Positions 8,355-16,718 of a stretch of DNA of 37,650 bases are shown one piece after another. The notes beneath the pieces were generated by a model that saw only the letters and a program-made list of their open reading frames with translations, searched no databases and was not told where the DNA came from. The position numbers were made by a program, and so were the translations under genes. The DNA comes from SVTX01 sp964526505. Lineage in GTDB: Bacteria; Bacillota; Clostridia; Oscillospirales; CAG-272. Numbering within the stretch: position 1 is the stretch's first letter; the number at the start of each line of letters is the position of its first letter. The stretch lies in assembly GCA_964526505.1 (NCBI GenBank), contig CAZGJC010000016.1, positions 1 through 37,650 on the forward strand. Reading direction: 5' to 3'.

Positions 8355-10367
8355 ATGAAGAATAGGTTGCTGGCATTGCTTTTGTGCCTGGCGATGATGG
8401 TCTCTGTGCTTGCTTGCTTTACCGCTTGCTCTCAGAGCGAAGATGATAATACAGCGGAAGATATTCTTTCCAAGAACGACGAAGCGAAAACTCTGACTAT
8501 GTGGGTTGTTACTGAGAATCAAAAAACGGATGTTGACGAAAACGGCAACCCGTGTTTTTCAAAAAACGTTCAAAAGGCTATGGACGAGATTGAAAAAGAG
8601 TTTACGAAGTTGACCAAATCCGCATACAAAACCAATGTGGACATTATATTCTTAACAGAGGACGAGTACTATACCGAACTCGAACTCGCTATGACGGCAA
8701 GCACAAACGTAGACGAACTTTTCGATAAAGCGGAAAGAGCGTTGTCGTTCTATCTTGACGTTATGAACGAAAAAATCAACAACGGTCAAATTCCCCATAT
8801 GAATAAGGAAGAACTTGCGACTCAGTTCTACGTTGACTATCCCGAATATTGGGCTTACAGATCTGAAATGAGATATGCCGATTCAAGCGATACTTCGTCA
8901 AGTGATGAAGACAAGACTGTTTTGAATGAATATGGCGTTCCCGAACTCAAATATCCCGAAACCGAAGAAAATCAAGTCGATATTATATACATATCCGGCA
9001 GAGATAAATTTATAAAGTACGTTGATAACGAGTGGCTTGCGTCACTTGACGAAGAACTTACGGCATCTACGATTTCGTCGTACGTCTCTCCTGCCCTTCT
9101 CGGAGGTATCAAGTACCAAGGTTCGACTTATGCGATCCCTAACAACATTGCGATAGGCGAATACACCTATATGCTTGTAGATAAAGAACTTTACGATAAC
9201 AGCAGCAGTTCATATGAGATAGATGAGGATAGCAATATAATTGACTGCAAGGATTTTCTCCATTACGTTACAAGTTCCGAACAGTACAGCGACGTTTTGC
9301 CCATAGCATCTGACTTCAATGAAACGATGAGTCTCTTTACGTGGTACTGGAATATAGGCTACGAAGAGCAGGTTGACAGCCTTGGAAACACAAAATACTC
9401 CTATCCGATAGGCGACGGTTCGATATTCTCAATGTTCGGTGCGTTGTACGGTAACCCCAAAAATGCAACGAGAGGAAAATTGTCTCTTGGATTTAACAAT
9501 CTTTTGTGTAATGAGGAATACCAAAATATACTTAAAACGCTTAAAGGATATGAATACAGCGGATATTACGGAACGCCTGTTGAAGGTCAGCGTGTTGCCG
9601 TCTCCTATTTGAAGGGCGGCTATGAGATAAAGAGAGAAGCCACGGAAAACGGAGGCGTTTACACGGACGAGAACGGACGTGAATATTACGTTTCAATTGT
9701 AAAGTATCCTGAGGTTGGCGAAGATGAACTTTACGGTAATATGTTTGCCGTATGTTCCGCAACGGACAGTGTATACCATTGCATGAAGATTATAGAGTAT
9801 ATCAATACCAACTCTACGGCACGTAATCTTCTTCAATATGGAATTGAGGGAGAACATTATCAGATAAAGAGCGACGGAACACTTGAAAGAATTGCACTTG
9901 ACGTTAACGAGCAAGATGAGTCCCAAAAAGAATATTATTTGATGGATATTCAAAAGACAGGTAACTGCTTTATTGCGTATCCGGAAGAGGGACTGTCCGC
10001 AGATTATTGGGAAGATGCTAAAATCCAGAATGGAGAAGCGGTTGTCAATCCTTTGCTTGGATTTGACTTTTCTACGATGCTCGAAGACGAGGATTCCAGA
10101 ATGAAGCAGTCTGAACTCGAAAACGTTTTGTCTGCAAACAAATGGATATCCGAATTGATTGACGGTGCCGAAAATTCCGTTCAATTGGAAGCGATTATCG
10201 AAACGCTTGCGTCTAAACTTTCAAGTGAAACGGCAACCATTGGAGGCTATTATATATCAATTTCAAAATATATGAATACTGCTTATGAAAGCGAAAGCGG
10301 ATATGATTTCTCGCCAAGCACGGTTTACTATAAGTGGATGGTTGAAAACGGATATTTGCCTGCATAA
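8355..10367 (+). CDS. Lipoprotein extracellular solute-binding protein of a sugar ABC transporter
   Basis: This is a 670-aa, lipid-anchored, surface-exposed binding protein. The N-terminus is a lipoprotein signal (hydrophobic 5-20, lipobox FTAC with Cys25), followed by an acidic linker. The body has family-1 binding-protein features: an early LTMWVVTENQ strand, a middle QVDIIYISGRDKFIKYVDNEWLASLDEEL segment that resembles ligand-cleft sequences, then a C-terminal helical part. It is longer than the usual 420-550 aa. It has its own promoter and a strong terminator, so it is transcribed apart from the large operon that begins 1 kb downstream, but it probably serves one of that operon's two permease pairs. 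AGGAGG lies 6 nt before the ATG. The ligand is unknown; an oligosaccharide is likely. Confidence 0.8.
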   Translation: MKNRLLALLLCLAMMVSVLACFTACSQSEDDNTAEDILSKNDEAKTLTMWVVTENQKTDVDENGNPCFSKNVQKAMDEIEKEFTKLTKSAYKTNVDIIFLTEDEYYTELELAMTASTNVDELFDKAERALSFYLDVMNEKINNGQIPHMNKEELATQFYVDYPEYWAYRSEMRYADSSDTSSSDEDKTVLNEYGVPELKYPETEENQVDIIYISGRDKFIKYVDNEWLASLDEELTASTISSYVSPALLGGIKYQGSTYAIPNNIAIGEYTYMLVDKELYDNSSSSYEIDEDSNIIDCKDFLHYVTSSEQYSDVLPIASDFNETMSLFTWYWNIGYEEQVDSLGNTKYSYPIGDGSIFSMFGALYGNPKNATRGKLSLGFNNLLCNEEYQNILKTLKGYEYSGYYGTPVEGQRVAVSYLKGGYEIKREATENGGVYTDENGREYYVSIVKYPEVGEDELYGNMFAVCSATDSVYHCMKIIEYINTNSTARNLLQYGIEGEHYQIKSDGTLERIALDVNEQDESQKEYYLMDIQKTGNCFIAYPEEGLSADYWEDAKIQNGEAVVNPLLGFDFSTMLEDEDSRMKQSELENVLSANKWISELIDGAENSVQLEAIIETLASKLSSETATIGGYYISISKYMNTAYESESGYDFSPSTVYYKWMVENGYLPA

Positions 10368-10395
10368 CAGCCAAATGTGAAATAATAACAAAACA

Positions 10396-10429
10396 CGGCA
10401 CACCGGATATTCACGGTGTGCCGATTTTT
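10396..10429 (+). terminator. Rho-independent terminator
   Basis: CGGCACACCG (10396-10405) pairs perfectly with CGGTGTGCCG (10414-10423) across an 8-nt loop and is followed by ATTTTT. It ends the transcript of the lipoprotein binding protein gene. Confidence 0.9.
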
Positions 10430-11221
10430 ATGCCGCCGGAGATTTTTTGATTTTGCATTAAACGAGAACTGATATGCAAACCAAAAAAGAAAACAAACCG
10501 TTTATAAATAAACAGCAAATTTATAAATGCGTAATCGAAAAAGATATGCTTGTAAAGCATGGTGACGTATTCGATAACGCTGAAATGAACGAAAATGACA
10601 TGAGTGGGATTTAATTTTTGCCACATGACAAAATCTGAAAACGTTAGTGGGGAATTTTACTCCGTCGGCGGTGAGGTATTTGTTTGTAATGCTTGGGCTT
10701 TTTTGCCTGTTTTGCACGTCTGAAATCCGAATGGTATAAAAAGCAACAAATGGAAAATAATGGATAAGTAAAGAAATGTGGGTATATGAGCATTTGCATA
10801 CACCGAAAAGACGTATTGCAACACTTCGAAACGTGCTTCATGGGCTTTGAAGGTTAAACTGATGGCGTAGAAAAAAACACACAAAATTTGTTTAAAATTC
10901 ACAAACGACAATTTTGACTTGTAAAATGTTACAAATGGTTTAAAATTAAAAACAGCACATTGGGTAAATGGAATTTACCTCGATAGTCATTGAGCTATGT
11001 GCATCTTGATAATTTTCGAAAACGGCGAGAAAAATGACAGGGAATATCGAGGATAATTATTTGAAAAAGTAAATAAAATTTACCACAAGATATTAAATAT
11101 GCTTAAAGACGTAGAAAAATAAAAAAAGTGTAAACTTTCAAAGCGTCTTTGTGAACACGAGAAAAATGCCGAAAATGTTGATGAGACAAGCGTTTTCACG
11201 GGCTTGGACGAATTATTTTTC
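10430..11221. other. Long non-coding gap (about 0.8 kb) with small ORFs of doubtful status
   Basis: No recognisable gene lies here. A 46-codon ORF at 10474-10614 on the plus strand (Lys/Glu/Asn-rich, only a weak GAGA upstream) and a 32-codon one starting at 10625 could be remnants of a decayed gene. The minus-strand ORFs show no family features and no ribosome binding sites. A small multi-stem structure is at 10954-11002, and a partial cre-like half site (AAGCGTTTTCA) ends at 11198, 24 bp before the next -35. Confidence 0.5.
10954..11002. other. Possible three-way-junction secondary structure
   Basis: GCACAT (10954-10959) pairs with ATGTGC (10997-11002). Inside, GGTAAAT/ATTTACC (10963-10969 and 10973-10979) forms a 7-bp hairpin, and TCGA/TTGA (10980-10983 and 10990-10993) forms a short second one with a G-T pair. 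It could be a small RNA or protein-binding site; chance is not excluded. Confidence 0.25.
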
Positions 11222-11250
11222 TTGACAAAAATACCCCATTGTGATATCAT
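11222..11250 (+). promoter_or_regulatory. Sigma-A promoter of the large transport operon
   Basis: TTGACA (11222-11227), 17-nt spacer, TATCAT (11245-11250). Transcription would begin near 11257, giving a leader of about 100 nt with two hairpins before the first gene. It is probably the main promoter for all seven genes to 25214, since no terminator is seen between them. Confidence 0.8.
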
Positions 11251-11272
11251 TATAAGGTAAAATTATGCCGTA

Positions 11273-11325
11273 CCATGCCAATTTGGCGTGGTCGGGCTCT
11301 CCTTTCGCACGCACGGGCGTGCGTG
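11273..11325 (+). promoter_or_regulatory. Two leader hairpins ahead of the giant binding-protein gene
   Basis: CCATGCC/GGCGTGG (11273-11279 and 11285-11291, 5-nt loop, one G-T pair) and CACGCAC/GTGCGTG (11308-11314 and 11319-11325, GGGC loop). The second ends 16 nt before AGGAGG (11342-11347). They are much more G/C-rich than the surroundings. A role in mRNA stability or translational control is inferred. The first ATGs in the leader (11262 and the hairpin itself) lack ribosome binding sites. Confidence 0.45.
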
Positions 11326-11355
11326 GGAAGGAAACTTATACAGGAGGAATTTAGC

Positions 11356-14300
11356 ATGAAGAAAACGAATTTTCAAAGATTGACAGCCACGCTGCTTTGT
11401 TTGATGTTTGTTCTCGGCTGTTTCGTACTGCCTATTTCGGCGGCACAAACAGATACGTCCGGAACTTCCGGCACTTCAAGTTCAACTACGGGGCAAACGC
11501 TTGCCGAAATAAGAGAGTTGCTTAATGCAATGTCTTACAAGGAGTATGCGGCTCTTTACGTTGGCGTTCCGGGAGGAAAGGAAGTAATCACAATTGATGC
11601 GGTAAAGGATATAAATTCCGAAAAAACCGACTCGGATGATTACGAAATAATCGGCGACGGAGAAAATGCCGAAGATATGGCAAAATACGGTCTCAACGAG
11701 GGCGAATTTTGTATTGCCACCAACGGCACCGGCTCGGTTACGTGGAACGTGGAAGTTCCCACAAGGGGAAAATACGTAATCAAAATTGAGTATTATGCAA
11801 CCGAGGGTAAGGCTACGGCTGTTGAACGTATCTTGAAGATAAACGACAAGGTGCCTTTCTCGGAAGCGAGATATTTGAGCCTTAACAAAAACTGGCAAAA
11901 TGATTACGTTGACGCTATATACTCGGGCAAGGCTTCGTGGGACGAAGTTAAGTCTGCGGCAGACAAGGCAGGCGTAGAGTATTACGAAAACGACGGTCAG
12001 TTGAAGTTCAAATATCCCGAAGTGTGGACGAATGCGAGAACGAGTTTTTGTGAGCAGTACGATCTTCGTTTTATGAAGATTGACATATACAAAAACGAAC
12101 TTCGCCCCGAGTCGTACCAGGCTCCCGTTTGGACGAGTTACACGGTTAAGGATTCAACGGGTTGTACTGTCGATCCGTTCGAATTTGTTTTCGAGGCGGG
12201 CACGTCTACAATTACGCTTGAATCCGAAAACGAGCCTATGGCGATAAAGTCCATTACGCTTTGCCCGGCTGAGACGCTGATGAGCTATGAGGACTACATA
12301 GCACAGTTTAAGGGTGTCCCCAACGGTACGGATTCGGTAAAGATCGAGGGCGAATATTTCTCGTCCGCAACAGACAAGACAATATATGCGGTGGAGGACA
12401 GATCCTCTGCGATAAACTCTCCGTCCGCTACCGACAGAACCCTTCTTAACACGATGGGTGCGGAAAAATGGCAAACGGCAGGTCAAGCGGTTTCGTACAA
12501 GTTTACGGTCAATTCCTCCGGTATGTACGATATATTCACGCGTTTCAGACAAAACGTGCTTGACGGTATTTTCGTAAACCGTGCGTTGTACATTTACAGC
12601 GACGGTGCGGAAGAGGGAAGCCTCGGATACTACAACGGTATTCCGTTTGCGGAAGCCGCCGCTCTCACTTACAATTACAGTGACGACTGGCAGGTTACGA
12701 ACCTCAAAGCACAGGATGACGACGGAAACGAAAAGTCGTTCAATCTCTATTTTGAGGAGGGCGTTGTATATACCTTGACTTTTGAGGTTACACTCGGAGC
12801 CCTGGGAGATATAATAAACGACGTTCAAAACGCACTTGACGCAATAAACAGCGATTATCTTACGATTCTTCGCTTGACGGGTGCCACCCCCGATAAAAAC
12901 CGTGACTATAAGTTCACGACCATTATGCCGGATCAACTTATAGATATGGTTATTCAGGCAAGAGTGCTTGACAATGACAATTCCGAAAACCCCGGTGTTG
13001 CTCAGAAACTTACCGAGTTAGCGGGGCAGAAGTCCTCTCACGTAGGTACACTTCAAAAGATTGCCGACCTTCTCAAAGAAATGGCATCCGATGAAGACAA
13101 GATTGCCAAAAACCTTTCTCGTCTTAAAAGTTACATAGGAACTCTCGGTACGTTCCTTTCGGATATCAAAACTCAGCCTCTTCAACTTGACTACATCTTG
13201 ATTCAGGCATCCGATGCAACCGCACCCAAGGCGAAGGCTAATTTCTGGCAGAGCATGGTTCACGAGGTCAAGAGTTTCTTCTGGAGTTTCTTCCGTGACT
13301 ACGACGGTATGGGTGTTATGGACGAATCGTCCGCAGATGACGGCATTGAGGTTTGGCTTGCGTCCGGTCGTGACCAGTCGCAGGTTATACGTAACCTTAT
13401 AAATAATAACTTCACCTCTTCAAGCAAAGCCAATGGCGGTGAGGTTGACGGATGTTCGGTAAACCTCCGATTGGTTGCGGGCGGAACACTTCTTCCTTCG
13501 ATTCTTGCGGGAGAGGGACCTGACGTTTACCTCGGTCTCGGGCAGGCGGATGTTATCAACTATGCTATACGTTCTGCAATATATCCGATAGAACATATGG
13601 ATGGATTTGAAGAACACATTACCAACTTTACCGAAGCGGCAATGCTTGTTCTCGGAATTGAGGACTCCGACGGCGAACAGCATTACTATGGTTTGCCCGA
13701 AGCCCAGGGATTTTCAATGATGTTTGTGCGTACGGACATACTTGCGGATCTCGGAATTGAAATTCCCAAAACTTGGGATGATATTATGGCGGCTATTCCC
13801 GTGCTTCAAGCACAGAATATGTCAATAGGTCTTACAACAGACTATCAGGTTTATATTTATCAAAACGGCGGTTCGCTCTTTGCGGACGACGGAATGAGAA
13901 TAAATCTCGATTCAAAGATAGGTCTTTCATCATTTGAAAGAATGTGTAACTTGTTTACGCAGTACGGTTTCCCGTATTCTTACGATGCCGCTAACCGTTT
14001 CAGAACCGGTGAAATGCCCATTATCATAAGCGACTATACGGGTCTTTACAACCAACTTAAAGTATTCGCAACCGAAATTGAAGGATTGTGGCAATTCGTT
14101 CCGATGCCCGGAACACTTCAAGAAGACGGAACCATAAATAACTGTGCGGTTTCATCTTGCACGGCAAGCGTTATGGTTAAGGGTTGTGATACTCCCGAAC
14201 AGCAGGCTAAGGCGTGGGAATTTATGAGATGGTTTACAGGCAAGCAGTGCCAGACCGATTATTCTAACGAAATGGTTGCTATTATGGGTCCTTCCGCTAA

Positions 14301-14853
14301 ATACAATACGGCGAACAAGTCTGCACTTGCAGATCTTCCTTGGACTCAAACAGAACTTGAACAGATTCTCGCACAGTTCGAAAATCTTGCCGCAGTTCCC
14401 AACTATCCCGGTACGTACATTATAGGACGTTATACAAACTTCGCATTCCTCGACGCTTACAACAACAAAGCCGACCCTGTTGAAGAATTGATGTCTTATA
14501 TAAATACAATAAATAAGGAAATAACTCGTAAGAGAGAAGAGTTCGGTCTTGAAACTTTGGAGATAGGTCAAACGCTTAAATCAAAGAGAAAAGACCAGGC
14601 AAAAGACGCCGTTGAGGCACTTAGAAAAGCGGGTCTTACAAGTGCGGCTGATATTGCAAACTCCGCAATCAGAAACGGAGACGATGCAATGATAAAGGCT
14701 GCATCCGAACAAATTTCGGAAATGATAACGTCAACGGTCGACACAAAGAAAGTCAACGCAAGAAAAGAAATTAAGTTGTCCGAATTGACCAACGACGAAT
14801 TACTCAGTTATACGGCACAAGTGCTTTATGATGTTTCAAGAGCACAAGACTAA
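11356..14853 (+). CDS. Giant secreted solute-binding protein with duplicated N-terminal modules
   Basis: This 1165-aa extracellular protein starts with a signal peptide (about 1-30, ISAA/QT; a weak VLGC lipobox is the alternative) and a Ser/Thr/Gly linker. Two beta-rich modules follow, each opened by a matching motif: MSYKEYAALYVGVPGG at residue 59 and MSYEDYIAQFKGVPNG at residue 309. They resemble carbohydrate-binding beta-sandwiches. A helical spacer follows, then a MalE/UgpB-like binding domain (about 660-1045) with LPSILAGEGPDVYLGL, YGLPEAQGFSMMFVRTDIL and TWDDIMAAIPVL, and a C-terminal helical tail. Typical binding proteins have 400-450 aa, so the module fusion is unusual. I start at 11356 because of AGGAGG 8 nt upstream; an in-frame ATG at 11275 falls in a leader hairpin. 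First gene of a seven-gene operon. A role in glycan capture is inferred. Confidence 0.8.
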   Translation: MKKTNFQRLTATLLCLMFVLGCFVLPISAAQTDTSGTSGTSSSTTGQTLAEIRELLNAMSYKEYAALYVGVPGGKEVITIDAVKDINSEKTDSDDYEIIGDGENAEDMAKYGLNEGEFCIATNGTGSVTWNVEVPTRGKYVIKIEYYATEGKATAVERILKINDKVPFSEARYLSLNKNWQNDYVDAIYSGKASWDEVKSAADKAGVEYYENDGQLKFKYPEVWTNARTSFCEQYDLRFMKIDIYKNELRPESYQAPVWTSYTVKDSTGCTVDPFEFVFEAGTSTITLESENEPMAIKSITLCPAETLMSYEDYIAQFKGVPNGTDSVKIEGEYFSSATDKTIYAVEDRSSAINSPSATDRTLLNTMGAEKWQTAGQAVSYKFTVNSSGMYDIFTRFRQNVLDGIFVNRALYIYSDGAEEGSLGYYNGIPFAEAAALTYNYSDDWQVTNLKAQDDDGNEKSFNLYFEEGVVYTLTFEVTLGALGDIINDVQNALDAINSDYLTILRLTGATPDKNRDYKFTTIMPDQLIDMVIQARVLDNDNSENPGVAQKLTELAGQKSSHVGTLQKIADLLKEMASDEDKIAKNLSRLKSYIGTLGTFLSDIKTQPLQLDYILIQASDATAPKAKANFWQSMVHEVKSFFWSFFRDYDGMGVMDESSADDGIEVWLASGRDQSQVIRNLINNNFTSSSKANGGEVDGCSVNLRLVAGGTLLPSILAGEGPDVYLGLGQADVINYAIRSAIYPIEHMDGFEEHITNFTEAAMLVLGIEDSDGEQHYYGLPEAQGFSMMFVRTDILADLGIEIPKTWDDIMAAIPVLQAQNMSIGLTTDYQVYIYQNGGSLFADDGMRINLDSKIGLSSFERMCNLFTQYGFPYSYDAANRFRTGEMPIIISDYTGLYNQLKVFATEIEGLWQFVPMPGTLQEDGTINNCAVSSCTASVMVKGCDTPEQQAKAWEFMRWFTGKQCQTDYSNEMVAIMGPSAKYNTANKSALADLPWTQTELEQILAQFENLAAVPNYPGTYIIGRYTNFAFLDAYNNKADPVEELMSYINTINKEITRKREEFGLETLEIGQTLKSKRKDQAKDAVEALRKAGLTSAADIANSAIRNGDDAMIKAASEQISEMITSTVDTKKVNARKEIKLSELTNDELLSYTAQVLYDVSRAQD

Positions 14854-14880
14854 TCATCATATAAAGTAAGGAGAAAACAA

Positions 14881-15828
14881 ATGTCTACTAAAACAGCAGA
14901 AAAACAGGCTGTGGCACGCAAAGATATAACGATGCGTCAGTGGATATGGAAAGAAATGAAGCGTAATAAGGTTGCATACCTGATGGTTGCTCCTTATATG
15001 CTGATATTCTTCATATTTACCGTGTTGCCTGTTATTATTTCAGTGTTTATGAGTTTTACGGACTTTAATATGCTGGAAGTGCCGAACATCGTTTGGTTCA
15101 AGAACTACGTTTCGCTTTTCTTTGACGACGATATATTCTTGATAGCGGTAAAAAATACACTTATATTTTCAGTAATAGTAGGTCCTTCGTCATACTTGCT
15201 TTCGTTCTTGGTTGCGTGGTTTATAAATGAACTTCCTCCGAGAATAAGAGCGGTTGTAACGCTTGTATTCTACGCCCCCTCAATTTCGGGTCAGGTTTAC
15301 CTCATCTGGGGTACGCTTTTCTCGGCAGACTCCTACGGTTGGGTAAACGCAACGCTTCTTAACCTCGGAATTATAGATGAGGAAATTGCGTGGTTCCAAG
15401 ATGAAAATTACGTTATGGTACTTTGTATTGTAGTATCTCTCTGGACCTCGCTCGGTACGTCGTTCCTGTCGTTTATCGCAGGACTTCAAGGTGTTGATCG
15501 TTCGCTTTACGAAGCAGGTGCGGTTGACGGAATTAAGAACAGATGGCAGGAACTTTATTGGATAACGCTTCCTTCGATGAAGCCCCAACTTATGTTCGGT
15601 GCCGTTATGACAATTACGGGTTCGTTCGGATATGGTGCGATAGTTACCGCACTGTGCGGATTCCCGTCTGTAAACTACGCCGCACACACAATAGTCCACC
15701 ATTTGGAAGACTATGGCGGACAAAGGTATGAAGTCGGATATGCTTCTGCGATAGCGGTGGTTCTGTTTGCAATGATGGTCGGAGCCAACGCATTGGTTAA
15801 GAAGATGCTTTCAAAGGTAGGTCAATGA
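14881..15828 (+). CDS. Sugar ABC transporter permease, MalF/LacF type (pair 1)
   Basis: A 315-aa inner-membrane subunit of a CUT1 carbohydrate importer. It has six predicted transmembrane helices, the first at about 34-58 (VAPYMLIFFIFTVLPVI), and the cytoplasmic EAA loop YEAGAVDGIKNRWQELYWITLPSMKP that docks the ATPase. AAGGAG precedes the ATG. It follows the giant binding protein by 27 bp and is nearly contiguous with its partner permease, so this pair most likely pairs with that binding protein. No ATPase gene is in the operon. Confidence 0.93.
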   Translation: MSTKTAEKQAVARKDITMRQWIWKEMKRNKVAYLMVAPYMLIFFIFTVLPVIISVFMSFTDFNMLEVPNIVWFKNYVSLFFDDDIFLIAVKNTLIFSVIVGPSSYLLSFLVAWFINELPPRIRAVVTLVFYAPSISGQVYLIWGTLFSADSYGWVNATLLNLGIIDEEIAWFQDENYVMVLCIVVSLWTSLGTSFLSFIAGLQGVDRSLYEAGAVDGIKNRWQELYWITLPSMKPQLMFGAVMTITGSFGYGAIVTALCGFPSVNYAAHTIVHHLEDYGGQRYEVGYASAIAVVLFAMMVGANALVKKMLSKVGQ

Positions 15829-15829
15829 T

Positions 15830-16702
15830 ATGGCAAAATTAAGAACAAGAAAACATAAAGTCGTCCTCGCCCGTTCTGCGGGCGGCGACGCAGGAATAAC
15901 GGTACTTCTCGTTGTTCTCGGTGCATTCATGTTCCTGCCTATGTTCTACGTAATAGTGCAGTCGCTCAAACCTCTTGACGAACTTTGGATGTATCCTCCG
16001 AGATTTTACGTTATGAATCCCGGACTTCAAAACTTTAAATCGTTATTTTCTCTTATGAGTACGTCTTGGGTACCTTTTTCAAGATACATATTCAATACGG
16101 TATTCACATCCGTTGCAGGTACTTTCGGACACCTGTTCTTGGCGTCAATGGCGGCTTATGCATTGGCAAAAATCAAGTTCCCGGGAGCAAAGACAATGTT
16201 CTCAACGGTACAGTTGTCACTTATGTTTAACTCAACCGTAACGGCAATTACTTCATTTATTATAATGTCTGCGTTCGGTTGGCTCGATACGTATTGGGCA
16301 ATTATCGTGCCTGCATGGGGTTCAACGCTTGGTTTGTACCTTATGAAACAGTTTATGGACACAAACGTTCCCGACACGGTTCTTGAATCGGCAAGACTTG
16401 ACGGTGCGAGCGAACTTCGCACGTACTGGACAATAGCGATGCCGATGGTTAAACCCGCTTGGCTTACGCTTATAGTTTATTCGTTTCAGGGACTTTGGAA
16501 CCAAGGTGCATCGAGTTACATTTATTCGGAAGAACTTAAATCCATAAACTATGCGATAGGTCAGATAACCGCAGGCGGAATTAAACGTGCGGGTGCATCT
16601 GCGGCGGCACAAGTTGTTATGATGCTCGTGCCTATCCTTGTATTCGTTATAACTCAGTCCAATATTATTGAGACCATGGGTTCGAGCGGAATGAAAGACT
16701 GA
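15830..16702 (+). CDS. Carbohydrate ABC transporter permease, MalG type (pair 1)
   Basis: A 290-aa second membrane subunit of the first importer. It starts 1 nt after its partner's stop. Six transmembrane helices are expected, and the EAA loop is clear: ESARLDGASELRTYWTIAMPMVKP. The N-terminus is basic, then TVLLVVLGAFMFLPMFYVIVQSLKPLDELW, typical for MalG-type subunits. The length is usual for the family. The ribosome binding site (AGGT near 15820) is weak, consistent with translational coupling. Confidence 0.93.
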   Translation: MAKLRTRKHKVVLARSAGGDAGITVLLVVLGAFMFLPMFYVIVQSLKPLDELWMYPPRFYVMNPGLQNFKSLFSLMSTSWVPFSRYIFNTVFTSVAGTFGHLFLASMAAYALAKIKFPGAKTMFSTVQLSLMFNSTVTAITSFIIMSAFGWLDTYWAIIVPAWGSTLGLYLMKQFMDTNVPDTVLESARLDGASELRTYWTIAMPMVKPAWLTLIVYSFQGLWNQGASSYIYSEELKSINYAIGQITAGGIKRAGASAAAQVVMMLVPILVFVITQSNIIETMGSSGMKD

Positions 16703-16718
16703 TTTGGGAGGAAACGTA

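Noticed and set aside
10411..10911. Overlapping minus-strand ORFs of 62-84 codons in the gap before the giant binding-protein gene
   Set aside because: No ribosome binding sites, no domain features, mutual overlap, and they run through the terminator or A/T-rich filler.
11275..11355. Longer N-terminus for the giant binding protein from the ATG at 11275
   Set aside because: The added residues come from G/C-rich leader hairpins, would displace the signal peptide, and have no ribosome binding site; AGGAGG precedes 11356.
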